Shown: piece after piece, positions 47,968 to 60,997 of the stretch
How the letters are laid out: each line of letters starts with the position of its first letter
How positions within the stretch are numbered: the first letter of the stretch is position 1
Origin: Hypericum androsaemum
Lineage: Eukaryota; Streptophyta; Magnoliopsida; Malpighiales; Hypericaceae
DNA length: 64,000 bases
Reading direction: 5' to 3'
Assembly (NCBI GenBank): GCA_963995505.1
Contig: OZ023192.1
Location: 11,515,001-11,579,000 of the forward strand
Notes under the pieces: generated by a model
What the model was told of the DNA's origin: nothing
Database searches by the model: none
What the model saw: only the letters and a program-made list of their open reading frames with translations
Made by a program: the position numbers and the translations under genes

Positions 47968-48070
47968 TGATCAGCTGACCAGGTTTTGGATGGTGCTTGG
48001 TGCTTAGATTAGGACCCATTTTGATTGATGGCTAAAGATGAGTTCTTTATTGTTTTATTGATTATTGCTT

Positions 48071-50418
48071 ACTTGGTAATCAAGTATGGATTGTTGTAGA
48101 TCAGATGCAAAATGAAAAAGAATCAACAGAAAAGAGAGGAGGAAATCACTGTTTTCTTTGTGTTAATGCATAAATCCGAAGATGTCTTTTCATTATGTGG
48201 AATCTTATGCAGAAAAAAGAAGTTAATTATGATGCTTATTGATGAAAATTATGGAATGGTTCTTTAATTTTCCTTAAGCCACAAGACTTGATACAGTTGG
48301 TCTGGTTAGGTGTAATTAATTGTGCTTCTGTTTATTTCTATGCTTTAGTTGCCTTCCTGTCCTCTGATCTCAATTAATTGTTGACTTTGGTCTTTTTCTC
48401 CTTTTTCTTATTGGGAGACCAAAATCTAGGAGCCTCCCCTACCTTTGTGGTTGTGAGAGCTATAAATTATTATTTTTTTGTTCATTTATCTCTCCTTTGT
48501 GTTTAAAGGTGAATGTGCATGCAATGGTCAACTCTGGTTTGACAATCAATTGCAGAGGCTGAGTGTATAGTGGACATCTGATAGTGGTGAAATTATGGAA
48601 GTGTGTTATAAAATACAGTACATTGGTTCTTTTTTTTCTAATCTTTATTAACAAAATTGCATTTTGCATATATAGCTATGGGAGTACATTTGTTTACTTT
48701 GTTAGATAGTGTGTACATTTGTTTAATTTGTTATACTAATTAATTAATCGTCTCTTTTTAAATTCGACTAGGTATCTCCCCTGCTTATTACAAATTTGTA
48801 AGCCATGCAATATTGATTTATTTTGAAAGGACTCGACAAGGTGGTTTTATACAATGAGATTTTAAACCACATCAACTAAAGTAAAGTTTTCCCCCAAAAA
48901 CCAAAATATATTTGCTTGATTGCCAAATCTGTGCTGGCTCCATCTGGGTGTGTGTTTGAAGCCGGTGGTTGTCAATTTTAAGTGGGCCAACTAACTACAT
49001 GTTGATCAATTGCCGTAGGCTCCAAGCGTCGTTTGTACAGGTTGTTTATTGACAAGCGTTTATGTCGCTGGCCGGAAAAGGAAAAAGTAAGGAAAATGTG
49101 GAAGCGTCAAATGCATGATTAGTATAAATTTTGGGTGGATCATGCATAAATCTTGGTTTGATTATCAATTGCTAATCATCGAGTTCGAGCACGTAGATCA
49201 GCTAACAAAAAGATTATTCTAGATAACAAAAAGTTTCGAGTCAAGTCTTAAAATTCGGAGTGTTATGGCTTCAATTTTCGAGCTTAAAATTGGTATTGTT
49301 CTCGTGCAATATTCTCAGGCAATAATTTTCTTACGCAAATCAATCATATATGCAATACTCGAACTCTCGATTAGCCTAAGTCAACATTTCTTTTACAAAT
49401 TCTTTATCTAAACCAATAAAGAGAGAGAAAAGCAAGTATTCATAAACTATGTGAAAATACTTATATATTACTCAAAATGTTGAATGATGGAACTATAGGA
49501 GAATTTTAGGATATGCTTTACAGGTAATGGATTTCCCTAATTATACAAAGTCTCCAGATGGCCAAGTGTCACAAATATTTATGGCGAGGGAATTGTAGGG
49601 ACTAAAAAGTCCATTGGCCTTCAGTAGAGAATCCAAAATCTACCTTGGTCTCCCGCGACATATCTGGTCATTCGTGGCAAATTCGGGCCTCCCAGAAAGT
49701 AGGACGTGATACAGGTTGGGTTTGCCCAATATGGTGTTGGAGTACAAGTTTATTACCAAAATATTATTACTGTTAAAAATATTCCGAGAATGGTATCCGT
49801 TTTCAAGATCGAAATTTTTTTTTGACCTGGGGTCCTCATATTAAAATTTTTTTTTTGACTTGGGACCAAAATCAGAAAAAAAATTTGACTTCCGTGGTCG
49901 AAGGTATCTTTTCGATTTTGGTCCCAGGTCGAAAAAAATTTTGATTTTGGTCTTAAGTCGAAAAAAAATTTCGATCTAAGGACCCCAAGGTCGAAAAAAA
50001 TTTTTGATCTTGAAAACGGACACCATTCTCGGAATATTTTCAACAGTAACACCATTTTGGTAATAAGCTTGTACTGTAGCACCATATTGGGCTAAAATCT
50101 CACAGGTCGTGGAAAAAGACCATCTCCTTAGAAAGCATGGGTTCGTTTTCTATCTCGTTAGCGTTGTGAAATTACCGTACTGTCTTGGAACCAATAAACA
50201 ACCAAAAAAAACTTGGAATATCCACAATTGTTCTCAAATGTAAGTACTTGTGTTGGATTTTCTCATGTTGATCTGTTAGATGAGATAAGAAATCATTGTA
50301 GAAGGTTGGAGGCGATGATTTTTGTCGCTACGACGAGTATTCTATCTGCAGCAATGAATTTAAAAGCAGTATGAAGACTCCCAACCCGTCCCAGAAGTCT
50401 GCGGCCAGATGATGCAGG
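48071..50418 (+). repeat. Direct segmental duplication, copy 1
   Basis: Starting with CTTGGTAATCAAGTATGGAT in the 3' UTR region of the LRR gene, this segment repeats at 51923-54248 in the same order. Matches include CAGAAAAGAGAGGAGGAAAT, CTCTGGTTTGACAATCAATT, the CTGGCTCCATCTGGG stretch, ACCAATAAAGA.A.AGA, and finally AATTTAAAAGCAG.ATGAAGA near 50350/54187. Copy 1 contains the palindromic insertion at 49721-50095. No coding sequence is evident. Confidence 0.75.
49721..50095. mobile_element. Palindromic foldback element, about 375 bp
   Basis: The left arm begins TTTGCCCAATATGGTG and contains TATTACCAAAATATTATTACTG and ATTCCGAGAATGGTATCCG. The right arm is the complement, ending CACCATATTGGGCTAAA. 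The interior alternates long T and A runs with TTGACTTGGGACCAAAAT-type phrases and their complements, so nearly the whole element can fold into one hairpin. No target duplication could be assigned. Confidence 0.65.
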
Positions 50419-50529
50419 GGAGCATGTGGATAGGCAACCACGAATCTGTTGATTCTGCAGAATACTGAAAACGGGCTATAGCCTCCATCCGTTGATTCTG
50501 TAAATACCGAAGGCGACAAGAATAAAAAA

Positions 50530-51922
50530 AATTCTTAATTTTAATTATCAATATTCAACCAATTATAACAATAGAGATAGGTCATATTTATAAAAAGTGT
50601 AAATAAACCTATTAACTAGAATCCTACTATAAATCAAACTAATAATAATAATTCAATACTATAGATAGTCACTAAATATTATTTCAATCTTTATCTCCAT
50701 CGTTCTCCCCCCGATTGGAGAAATTCGTCCTCAAATTTGATGTCGTCGGCCAGCTTGAGATCTTCGTACGTGCACTCTTTAAGACCTTCAGTCGACATGG
50801 TGAAACCTCATATCTTCCATCCCAACAGAACAAATATTTGAAACTCAGGTCACCAAAAATAGTCGCCAAAGGAAAGCCCAATAACACAATTATCCGAGCA
50901 GATCTTTCAGCATTCTTGAGATTATTCCACAAGTTCAATAATGGAGAACCCTCAACATATTCAAAATTATCAACTCCGAGAAAATTAATATGCTCGACAT
51001 ATTCAACCTCATAATCATAGACAGTGTGGGGTATGACCTCATTCACCAACTCATCATCCTCATCACAGTCTACAATTCTAGGAACTTCTGTCAAACAAGG
51101 AATTGCCAAGATTAGTGCTCTTTCATCAACCTTGTCCTCCTCACCAAGGTAGGAGTCATAAATTGGTTCACCAAATAAGTCATGAACGGGTTCACCTAAC
51201 TCTTCCAAAACCAAAATATCATCAACTTCTTCTGGTTTTGCAGTTTGCTATTTCCTCGAGATCTCTACCATCTGTTGCTTCAAATCATTCAAATTAACTT
51301 GAACCTCATACAACTTCCCGACCATTTGAAGATCATATTATTCTCAAAAGCGACGATGCTTGTCATCAACAACATTCCAAACTTCGTAAGAATGCCGAGG
51401 AAACAACTCATAAATTTGCTTCTCTTTCATTTTAGGCCATTCTGAGATTTTCTGTTTGCCACATCGTTTCCGTCGAAGATTTAAATCAGACCACCAATGC
51501 ATAAGATCACCTTGCAATCGTTGTTTGACAAATTTGACTTTTTCGCGCTCGGCAAACTTGTTACCATCAAAGCATATCTCCACTTTGACAAGCCACTTCA
51601 AGAAATCTCTTGTCGAAATTCATCAATCAAGCTCAGAAATATCTCTCAAAGTAAGAATATGCATATTGGATACCATAGAATCAAGCATCTTCAATTCAGC
51701 CCAAAAGGACTAATCTGCAATTTCCGAAAAGCTTCTTGGATCAAACTGTAATTTCTCAAGACCTTGTTGGACCAATATGTAATTAACCTATAGGAAAAAT
51801 TATGAATCAATCACTGATATCTGCAACAACCTCAACCAGTCCCAACTGTTCTGAAAAACTACCAAAAGGTCCTCAAACTTCAGTCAGATTCGCAATCAGC
51901 CCTCCGAAAAATAATGCCATTG
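50530..51922 (-). mobile_element. LTR retrotransposon fragment, gag plus 3' end (minus strand)
   Basis: On the minus strand a gag-like segment at 51344-51601 reads MKWLVKVEICFDGNKFAERE, LQGDLMHWWSDLNLRRKRCG and KMKEKQIYELFP, typical of plant gypsy-type gag (the W..DL..RR.R.GK.KI..W..MK pattern). A second frame (50684-51214) is acidic and ends SNLRTNFSNRGENDGDKD, the phrase that closes many plant gag-pol fusions. Protease, RT and integrase between them are absent, so it is an internally deleted, non-autonomous copy. It sits exactly at the junction of the two direct repeats. Confidence 0.65.
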
Positions 51923-54248
51923 CTTGGTAATCAAGTATGGATTGTTGTAGATCAGATGCAAAATGAAAAGGAATCAACAGAAAAGAGAGGAGGAAATCAC
52001 TGTTTTCTTTGTGTTAATGCTTAAAACTGAAGGCGTCTTGTCATTATGTGGAATCTTATGCAGAAAAAAGAAGTTAATTATGATTCTTATTGATAAATTA
52101 TGGAATGGTTCTTTAATTTCCCATAAGCTACAAGACTTGATACAGTTGCTCTGGTTAGGTGTAATTGATTGTGCTTCTGTTTATTACTATGATTTAGTTG
52201 CCTCCCCTACCTTTGTGGTTGTAAGAACTATAAATTATTTTTTTGTCCATTTATCTCTCCTTTGTGTTTAAAGGTAATTGTGCATGCAATGGTCAACTCT
52301 GGTTTGACAATCAATTGCAGAGGCTTCGTGTATAGTAGGACATCTGATGGTGGTAAAATTATGGAAGTGTGTTATAAAATAATTATACCAGGGAATATAT
52401 CTAGTGGCCTAGCAAAAAAATTAGATTGTGAGTGCATTAGTTACTTTTTTCTAATCTTTATTAACAAAAATGCATTTTGCATAAAGCTATGTGAGTACAT
52501 TTGTTTACTTTGTTAGATTCCGAGTACATTTGGTTAATTTTTGTTAGATTAATTAATCGTTCATCTTTGAATTTGACTCAGTAACTCTCCTGTTTATTAC
52601 AAATTTGTGAGCTATGAAATAATTGTTTATTTTGACCGGTCTTGACAAATTTGTCATTTATTAAACAAAGGACCCTGGAAAATTTTCGAGCTAATCATAT
52701 GGTAGTTTTCCGAAGAAGTTAACCAAATTCTCTTAATTAAAACATCGTTGGTTGAAAACTAATTATGATCTTTGTGTAAAAGCATTCAATACACTTCTAA
52801 ATTCTTCTCCAAATCGCTTAGTAGTCTTCCATGAAATAACCATAACAGGATTACAGGACAACAAACAAAAAAACAGACATAGAAAGATAAAAGTGTAAAG
52901 ATACTCGTGCTGCAACACCTCTAAATTCTTCAACGAATAAAAAATTACATTATTTAAGTAACCAACATTGTCATCTCAATCACCTAATTGATAAAAATTG
53001 GATAAGGCGTAGAGAGTTGAACCACATCAATTAAAGTATAGTTTTTCCAAGAAAAACCAAAATATAGTTTCTTGAGAGACGCAATTGGCAACTCTGAGCT
53101 GGCTCCATCTGGGGTTGTCAATTTTAAGTGGGCCAACAACAAGTGGATCAATTTACCGATGATTATCAATCGGTAATTTGGGTCTCGGGTAATTTGGTCT
53201 TGAGAATACAGCTGTGTTAAAATTCGGAATACTCTATTTAGTAAATCAACTTCAAGTTTTGAGCTTCGAATTGGTTTTGCTGTCATGCAATATTGAACAT
53301 CATGTTATGCAATAACTTTCTTATGCAAGTTATACATGCGATACTCATACTCTCGATAGTGTCGGTCAGTATTTCTGTACCAACTCTCATCAAACCAATA
53401 AAGAAATAGAGAAAACACAAGTATGGTAGATTGTGTGGGAATACTTGTATGCTCAAAGTGTTGGATGATGAAACTTTAGGATTTTAGGATGTTTTACAAG
53501 AGAGGGATATTTCCCTATTTATACAAGTCTCCGTATGGCCAAGAGTCACGAATATCCACTTTTGTTCTCAGGCGTTAGTACATATGTTGGCTCTTGCAAA
53601 TTCACTACTTTGGAGAGGGCATTTTCCTGATGCGGCTTGTTTAAATTTGGCAAGTTTGCGGCTTCCGATCCAACAGTTTTTTTACCAGAAAAGTGATCGT
53701 CCACATTGAACGGAATTGAAGGCCGAGGGTATGGGAACCAATGCAGGAGGAGGGGAGCGGATTTGGTCCTGGAATGCCAAATCCAACTAGGACCGTCCTG
53801 GACGATTCAATGGTTGATTTAGTTATGATTCAATGGTTGATTTAGTTATGATTCAATGGTCTACCTAGTTACGATTCAATGGTCCGTTTTTTCCCATCCC
53901 GGATAAATCGGGGTTCGTTCCAGTTATCCAATTACGATTCAATAATTTACTTAGTTACGATTCAATAATTTACTCAGTTACGATTCAATAGTTTACCCAG
54001 TTATGATTCAATGGTTGTGAACTTTTTTTATTTTGCACCCCGTATTTTTTTATTTTTACAAAATAGTCCTCGCGTGTCCTTCAATAAAAATCCTCCAGCA
54101 CTGTGCTAGATTTGACCTCCAGGACCAAATCCGGTCCCCGGGAGGAGATGATAGTTGTCGCAACGGCCAAGTGTTCCACATCCAGCAACGAATTTAAAAG
54201 CAGCATGAAGAAGAGTCCTAGCCATCCCAGAAGTCCGCGGCCAGATCA
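51923..54248 (+). repeat. Direct segmental duplication, copy 2
   Basis: The partner of 48071-50418. The order is conserved, with about 350 bp of extra sequence near 52640-52990 and the minisatellite element at 53751-54140 inserted. Short frames such as that at 52262 are remnants without protein-like features. Confidence 0.75.
53751..54140. mobile_element. Small TIR element with internal 23-bp minisatellite
   Basis: The 20-bp ends AGGGGAGCGGATTTGGTCCT (53751-53770) and, on the other strand, CGGGGACCGGATTTGGTCCT (54121-54140) agree at 18 of 20 positions. Inside, 53804-54017 holds about eight copies of a 23-bp unit built around GATTCAATGGTTGATTTAGTTA, in two blocks. GGAGGA occurs just outside both ends, possibly part of a target duplication. 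It is absent from the matching part of 48071-50418. Confidence 0.65.
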
Positions 54249-54503
54249 TTGTTGTTGAAGACTCTTCACGTATAAAACAGCCAGAAGGTGAAAAATATAA
54301 TTTGCTGCAGATGTCAAGTAGGTGTTCACAGTTTTCTCGTCCATCAGAAACTCACCACTGAAGAACGAGACTAAAAACTTGGCCATGTCACCTCGTTGGA
54401 GAACCCAACCACTTATCAGATAATGTGCGATCATCAACATGTAATGAGACATTGAGAATTCAAAAGTTCTTTCAAGAAAAATATGAGTCCAGGTCAAAGA
54501 CAA
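54246..54503 (-). CDS. Unrecognised 85-residue frame, probably a gene fragment
   Basis: The translation has a protein-like composition with hydrophobic stretches (MSHYMLMIAHYLISGWVLQR, SGEFLMDEKTVNTYLTSAAN). I do not recognise the family. It starts where the direct duplication ends and lies 3' of the RPL11 pseudo-repeat. It may be an exon of a broken gene; no flanking exons were found. Confidence 0.3.
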   Translation of the reverse strand: MSLTWTHIFLERTFEFSMSHYMLMIAHYLISGWVLQRGDMAKFLVSFFSGEFLMDEKTVNTYLTSAANYIFHLLAVLYVKSLQQQ

Positions 54504-54545
54504 TCTAAGTTCAAAACTTTGACAAAATTTAACCAGATCGGTCGA

Positions 54546-54673
54546 ACATATTTAGGCTCCATGTTGTGATGCCTTGTTGAGGATGACACCTTCATTTGGA
54601 ACCATTTCATGGCATCATCCTTGGTGGTGGATACCAACACGAGACTTGCACCTGCGGCGACGACCAACACGGT
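54546..54673 (-). pseudogene. Tandem partial copy of the RPL11 3' end
   Basis: This block repeats the last coding part of RPL11 (54700-54838), including the ACTTGCACCTGCGGCGACGA stretch and the [10 protein letters not shown] codons. It has two small deletions, at ACTTCA and GACGCGGT, that destroy the frame. It sits directly downstream of the functional gene in the same orientation. Confidence 0.8.
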
Positions 54674-54699
54674 ACCTTCATACTTAATTTGGAACACAT

Positions 54700-55843
<1,144 letters not shown>

Positions 55844-56000
55844 TGTAGCGGGCGGCTGAGGGATTTAGGGTTTTTTACTAAAATGAGGGGATGAGAGGCT
55901 TTTTGGGGATTCGGTATTTATATATGGTCTGGGTGGAAGCCTAGGGTTTTGGTGGGGGGAAGAAATGTCGGTGAAAAAACAAACAAAAAGGGAAAAGAAT

Positions 56001-56072
56001 TCCGTTGCCGGGACTTGAACCCGGGTCTTTCGGGTGAGAGCCGAATATCCTGACCAACTAGACTACAACGGA
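56001..56072 (-). tRNA. tRNA-Glu (anticodon CUC)
   Basis: The minus strand reads a complete 72-nt cloverleaf: acceptor TCCGTTG pairing with CAACGGA, D arm with TAGTCTAGTTGGTCAGGAT, anticodon stem TTCGG/CCGAA with loop CTCTCAC (anticodon CTC), and T arm CCGGG-TTCAAGT-CCCGG. No intron; CCA is not encoded, as expected for a nuclear gene. A run of T follows on the minus-strand 3' side (CCTTTTTGTTTG), suitable for RNA polymerase III termination. Confidence 0.95.
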
Positions 56073-57087
56073 ATTGATATTACATGGTTCATGATAGTAT
56101 TATATAAATACATTAAAGGCAGTTGCTACTTGGGACTCGAATCTTTATAAGCAAACCTTTCCATTTTCGCGTCAAAATTAGCCAATATGTATCCGGATAC
56201 TTACTAACACATTACTATAGTTTGGGACAATATTTAAGTTTGTCTTATCATCCGAATATAGATAGAAAGAGTTGTTTCCTAACAATGGTTCGACGATTCT
56301 TAATATCCAACATATAGGTGTTGCTAACAAATGTGATTTTTTAATTATAGTTCAGATCAGCCTGTCTCCTCTTTTTTTTTTTGGGTACAATTGTAGTTAG
56401 TACAATTAAGCTAGGATAATTTTGTACAATTAAAAAGACTTGTGTACTTGGTCTTGTCAATGAAAATGAAAAGTAATGGCTTCAATATTTTCAGATTAGA
56501 CCCATAACAATTTTCACTCTATGGATGGATTGACTAATAGCTAGGGTTGCTTGCTTTTCAAGAATTCTTGTGTAGTCCTACCATCTATAAATTAAAAAAT
56601 GAAAATTAATCAAAATCAAAATCAAATAAAAAATAATAGATTTTTTGTAACTCAATTGCGAAAAAAATACTTCATTCAGAATAACCCGGTTGAAGTATAA
56701 TGATCATAACGTCAGTAATGCATTGGATGATGTCCCATACTAATGTGTCCGATTCAAGCAAGAAATATTCATGGTTAAATTGGACCAATTGCATGAAGAA
56801 GTCAGCATCAAGTACCATCCATCGCCCAATGAAAATATAAAGTCAAATGCTATGCCATCCCTTCCATTGACAACCATATCTACAAAACCAATGTAATAAA
56901 ATAACGAGGGAATTCCCTCAAGTACCAAGTACTTTTATTTCATGAAGCAACACAAAGAGTAAGGAGGATGAACAAAGTATGTGAATGATGCAACAATGGT
57001 GGGAAAATGCACAATGCAATCTTGGATGCCCTGCGACGACCCGGATCAGTTTGTTGTTCTTGAGGCATCGTTCAGGATCATGCTCAT
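56073..57087. other. Intergenic, no gene seen
   Basis: AT-rich spacer between the tRNA and the RING-CH gene; its right part should contain that gene's 3' UTR. Confidence 0.5.
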
Positions 57088-58682
57088 TCAGAACAGATTG
57101 ATCCGGAAAAACCAAGGGAGTACAAATGCTATGACAAGGCATGCCATCAAGAAGTTGCAGAAGGGCTGTCCCTGCCAACATCCTACACGCTGCTCCGACG
57201 ATCTAGTGCCAATACCCATAATAAACCTCCTCTCGCTCTGCGTTAATCTGTTGTCCACGATGCTACTAACGTTTTCCGCGGTTTCTCCACAAATTTCGCA
57301 CGTTCTACAGATACAAGAGACATCAAGTGACCTGATCAGAAATAAAATCATAAAGCATGGGCCAGTTTCCGGTCTACGTTCTTGTTTGATTTATATCACT
57401 CATTGCCTCAGATTACACAAGCCAAAATCCATGTGAGCAATTAGCTAAGATGTTAACTTCAAAACAAATTTTATGGGGCAACTAATTGCTGCTTTAGTAT
57501 ATCTAACAGATATGAGCAGTTCAAATTTGGTCAACTCAAAGCTGATACAATTCTCATACTTGGTTCTCCAAATATCAAGAAAACGACATGTTTGGGGTCG
57601 TCTGTAGATATAATTCAGAAAAGTTCTAGCTAACAGATACATGTTCACAAAGCTGGTCTAATAGCAACTCCAGAACAAACAAGTCACATGCTGTTTGTGA
57701 ACCCTACTTATTGGCTGGTTCATCAGAAACATAGATTAAAAACATAGATTTCAATGTTAGGACCAAATAGATAAAAGGAAGAACCGACATTTTCAGCAGG
57801 AAACCTAAAGGTAAGAGAGCAATCAGCTTCAAACTTTAAACAGCAAACTACAAATAGTGTTTGCCATATTCTTTTTTCTTTTTTTTTCAAGTTGAACACT
57901 TGACTACAATACAATAAAGTGAACCATTTACCTCGAAAAAAATATAAATAAATAAATAAAGAGAGGCATTACCTATTTCCTCTTAGCTTAAACCATGTCT
58001 CAGCACAATGGCTGTGGGCAATGCCAAGCTCATCTTTACACCCACAACCAAGCTGGATAAGACCCACTGGAACCGTATCAGCAGTCGGACCATTTCCATC
58101 CTCCAGGGACCCGTCAGAACTCAAGTGACAAATCCTGCAAACCCCTTCACCGTCCCAAAGATCCTTCTTCGAGCCTTCGATGTCGATCACATGTGAGGGT
58201 TTCTCCTCTTGGAGTATCTTTGTCTTTAATTTACCAAGAATTACATTACTCTGCTGACATTCGCTTCCCTGAACTTCTGCTCCCCCGTCATTCCCGTTAC
58301 TACTCGCGTTCCCTTCAGGATCGACGGCAATCACCGTCTCCTGAACAACTACGTCCTGCTCTCTGAAATTCACTCTGCCTACGTTCTCAACTTGAACCAA
58401 TACCCCTCTGTTTCCTTGTCCATCACACGTTTCTGGACTAACCGCGCCTCCACTCAAACCAGCTTGACCAGTGCCTGGCTCATTCCCATCCCTACCAATT
58501 CCATCAAAATTTCCTCGAACACCTTTATTCGAGGACTCGACAGGAAATTGCGTATCGCATTGCGAATTCAACATTGTCCTACCTAATCCCAACTCATTAC
58601 TTTTCCCATCCAAAGCCTCAGTATCACCAACAACACTCTTTCCCTCTCCTATATCCATCCTTCTCATAAACATAAACACCAA
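57088..58682 (-). CDS. RING-CH (RINGv, MARCH-type) E3 ubiquitin ligase, 2 exons
   Basis: Exons on the minus strand: 57973-58682 and 57088-57304, joined by GT/AG with the frame kept (KLRGNR to TCEICGETAENV), 308 residues. The first 170 residues are Gly/Asn/Glu-rich and probably disordered. The C4HC3 RING-CH finger spans about 181-245: VCRICHLSS, LIQLGCGCKDE, GIAHSHCAETWF, CEICG. A single hydrophobic segment near the C-terminus (FCNFLMACLVIAFVLPWFF) suggests anchoring in an endomembrane. Such ligases pass ubiquitin from E2 to membrane-associated substrates. Several Met codons cluster at the start (1, 4, 6, 9), so the exact start is uncertain. The intron splits the zinc finger. Confidence 0.85.
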
Positions 58683-59454
58683 TTCAACTCCAAGTTGCTC
58701 GATTCCCCTCTCAACTTGTCACTTTTTTTATATAAAGTCAATGATCCATTAGTCCAAACACAACTTGATCAAATCTAACAGACCAAAAAGACCAGCTCAA
58801 CAAATTTAGCAATGTCAAATCCTAAAAATGTCAACAACCTCAAAAGACTACAACTTTGAGAAGAGAACCAAAAACCCACATCAGTAGTACCTCCACTTCC
58901 ACGCAACAATATATTTATAAAAAAAACTAAAAAGGGCGGACAGGGACAGAGATAAAGAAACCCAACTGGTCTAAAGCCGTCATCCCAATCCAAACCAGAC
59001 AAAGTCTTCGTCTTTATACGTCACAACAAGTACATGACACAAAATTCGTAGGATTCTTTCTGTCCTCTCTTTTTTTAAATGCCCAATAAAAAAGTCGCAG
59101 TCTTTTGCGTGCTTTAAGACTCCAGATTACTTGAAGAGAGATTGACAGGCGAAAAGGAGAGATTTTTTCGCCGGGGAATTGGAAACGCCAAGTTGTGGAA
59201 ACCCAATGGAACACGGGAAGGAGAGATTTCAATGAGCAAGGAAGTGAGAGAGAGAGAGAGAGAGAGAGACGCTGACGGAAGCAAGTATAACAGGTTGTGG
59301 TTTCTCTGTTTGTTATAGAGAGAGAGAGTGTGTGTATTAGATTCTTTGACCTTTGTTAACTTTAGATTTTGTTTTCATCTTAATTTCAATCTAAATTAAT
59401 CAGTTGAATAAGTATTTGAATAATAATAATATCAACAGCAATATATATATATAT
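58683..59454. other. Upstream region of the RING-CH gene
   Basis: Contains TTTATATAAA on the minus strand at about 58728-58737 as a possible TATA box, a GA microsatellite at 59245-59268 and an AT repeat near 59440. No coding frame is supported. Confidence 0.5.
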
Positions 59455-59915
59455 ACCTCTAATTTTTGGGTACGGAATGTCACTATTCCGAACTGTTTGG
59501 AATGAAAACACGCAGGGACTTTTTTGCAAACACGCTAAAATATGGGGACCAAAATGAAAAAAGCCACGCACAAACACAGGCCGGATACAAATGTCATTAT
59601 CACATAACTGTGCATGCGAGTATCACATAACTGTGTATGCTAGTATCACATAACTACACATGCCAGTGTGACCTTTTTGCAAATATGTTAAAATACGGGG
59701 GACCAAAATGAAAAAAACTATGCGTACCATTATCATCAACAGGGACTTGCCGTTTTCACAAAAACAAATGTCATTATCACATAACTGCACTTGCCATTAT
59801 TACATAACTGCGCTTGCCATTATCACATATCTGCGCTTGCCGCTGCGGTCCCCTTCACTCCAAACCGTTCGGAATCAATTCATTCACTCCGTACCCAATC
59901 CAAAGCCAATTTTTT
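59455..59915. mobile_element. Non-autonomous MULE (Ulp1-MULE family) with subterminal repeats
   Basis: The left side reads GGGTACGGAATG...ATTCCGAACTGTTTGGAATG; the right side is the complement, CACTCCAAACCGTTCGGAAT...CACTCCGTACCCAATCC. Between them, 59590-59835, are about seven copies of a unit CATTATCACATAACTGCGCTTG and variants. The same phrase (GCCATT.T.ACATAAC) is scattered through the 8.68-kb element. The left outer end seems truncated; the AATTTTT flanks are only a weak duplication. Confidence 0.7.
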
Positions 59916-60123
59916 CACCACTCAAGTTCAACTTGTTAAATCCATTTTCAATTATCAAAAAACAAAATTGGAAATCTATTATTCATGATTTATTTTAATT
60001 AATAAAATAATGTTTTTATTTTTATCTGAAGTAATAGTACTTTGGAATTCACTAACGATTATATATCATCTAAACTTAAAAGTAAAATATCCAACGTGTA
60101 ATCTACTAATTAATTCAATCAAT

Positions 60124-60673
60124 GGGCAGCGGATTGGGTCCGGAGTGAAGGGGCTATTCCGAACCATTTGAACAGAAGGATCGATAATGGCATGCCACGG
60201 TTACGACACTGACATGTCACGATTACGACACCGACAAACTCAGTCATTGATAGTGGCCAGCGTGCTACGACACTGGCAAGTCTAGTTAGCGATAACGGCA
60301 TGTTGGCGATCCCCTGCCCCGTGCGCAGACTTTTTTATTTTTCTTCCCAAGTTTTAACTTTTTTGCAAAAAAATTCATGCGTGTCTTCGCTCCAAACGGT
60401 TCAGAATGAGCCCATTCCCAGGGGCGGAGAGACATTATAAATAGAGGGGGCAATTGCCCCCACTTAATTTTTTGTTTGTTTAATAACTAGGAATATTTTT
60501 TAATGTATGTCCCCACTAAAATTAGAAATTGACCCCACTAAAAAATTAATCAACCTAAAAATTGAAACCAAATCTTAACAAAATTTAGACATTTCTTGAA
60601 AAAAATTATATTGCCCCCACTCTCTAAATTTTCTGGCTCCGCCCCTGCCCATTCCGAACTCAATCCAATCCCC
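60124..60673. mobile_element. Non-autonomous MULE (Ulp1-MULE family), interrupted by a hAT MITE
   Basis: The left end is GGGCAGCGGATTGGGTCCGG followed by GCTATTCCGAACCATTTGAA. The right end is the complement, CTCCAAACGGTTCAGAATGA...CCCATTCCGAACTCAATCC. The interior repeats GATAATGGCATG / TTACGACACTGACATG, as in the element at 15750-16062. A 229-bp hAT MITE is nested in the right arm. Outer target duplications are not clear. Confidence 0.7.
60419..60647. mobile_element. hAT MITE, 229 bp
   Basis: The ends are CAGGGGCGGAGAGA on the left and CTGGCTCCGCCCCTG on the right, the common plant hAT terminus CAGGGGCGGAGCCAG. It is flanked by an exact 8-bp duplication CCCATTCC (60411-60418 and 60648-60655). 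The interior is AT-rich with GCAATTGCCCCCACT-like subterminal sequence in both orientations. Confidence 0.9.
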
Positions 60674-60997
60674 TCAAACCTCATATCTCCCTTAACTTTT
60701 GAGGTATCACCCACTTGGTTATTTATTGAACTAAATATCTGATATATTGATCAATATGCAATTAGCTATTTACTAAACTGAATTAGGAAATCCGGATTTT
60801 ATTTATCTACTTTATAAATTGTGCTATACCAAACAACACATCAAATACCAGAGGTTTTCTGTTAGTTTCATTTTTTATAGTTTAGTTTAAATTTTTATTT
60901 CAATGGGTAGCTTTTAAATGTTGGACTTTGAATCCAGATGGATTAAAAGACAGAAACTCTAGGCTTTGATTGAATAACATGATCATATATGATTTTA

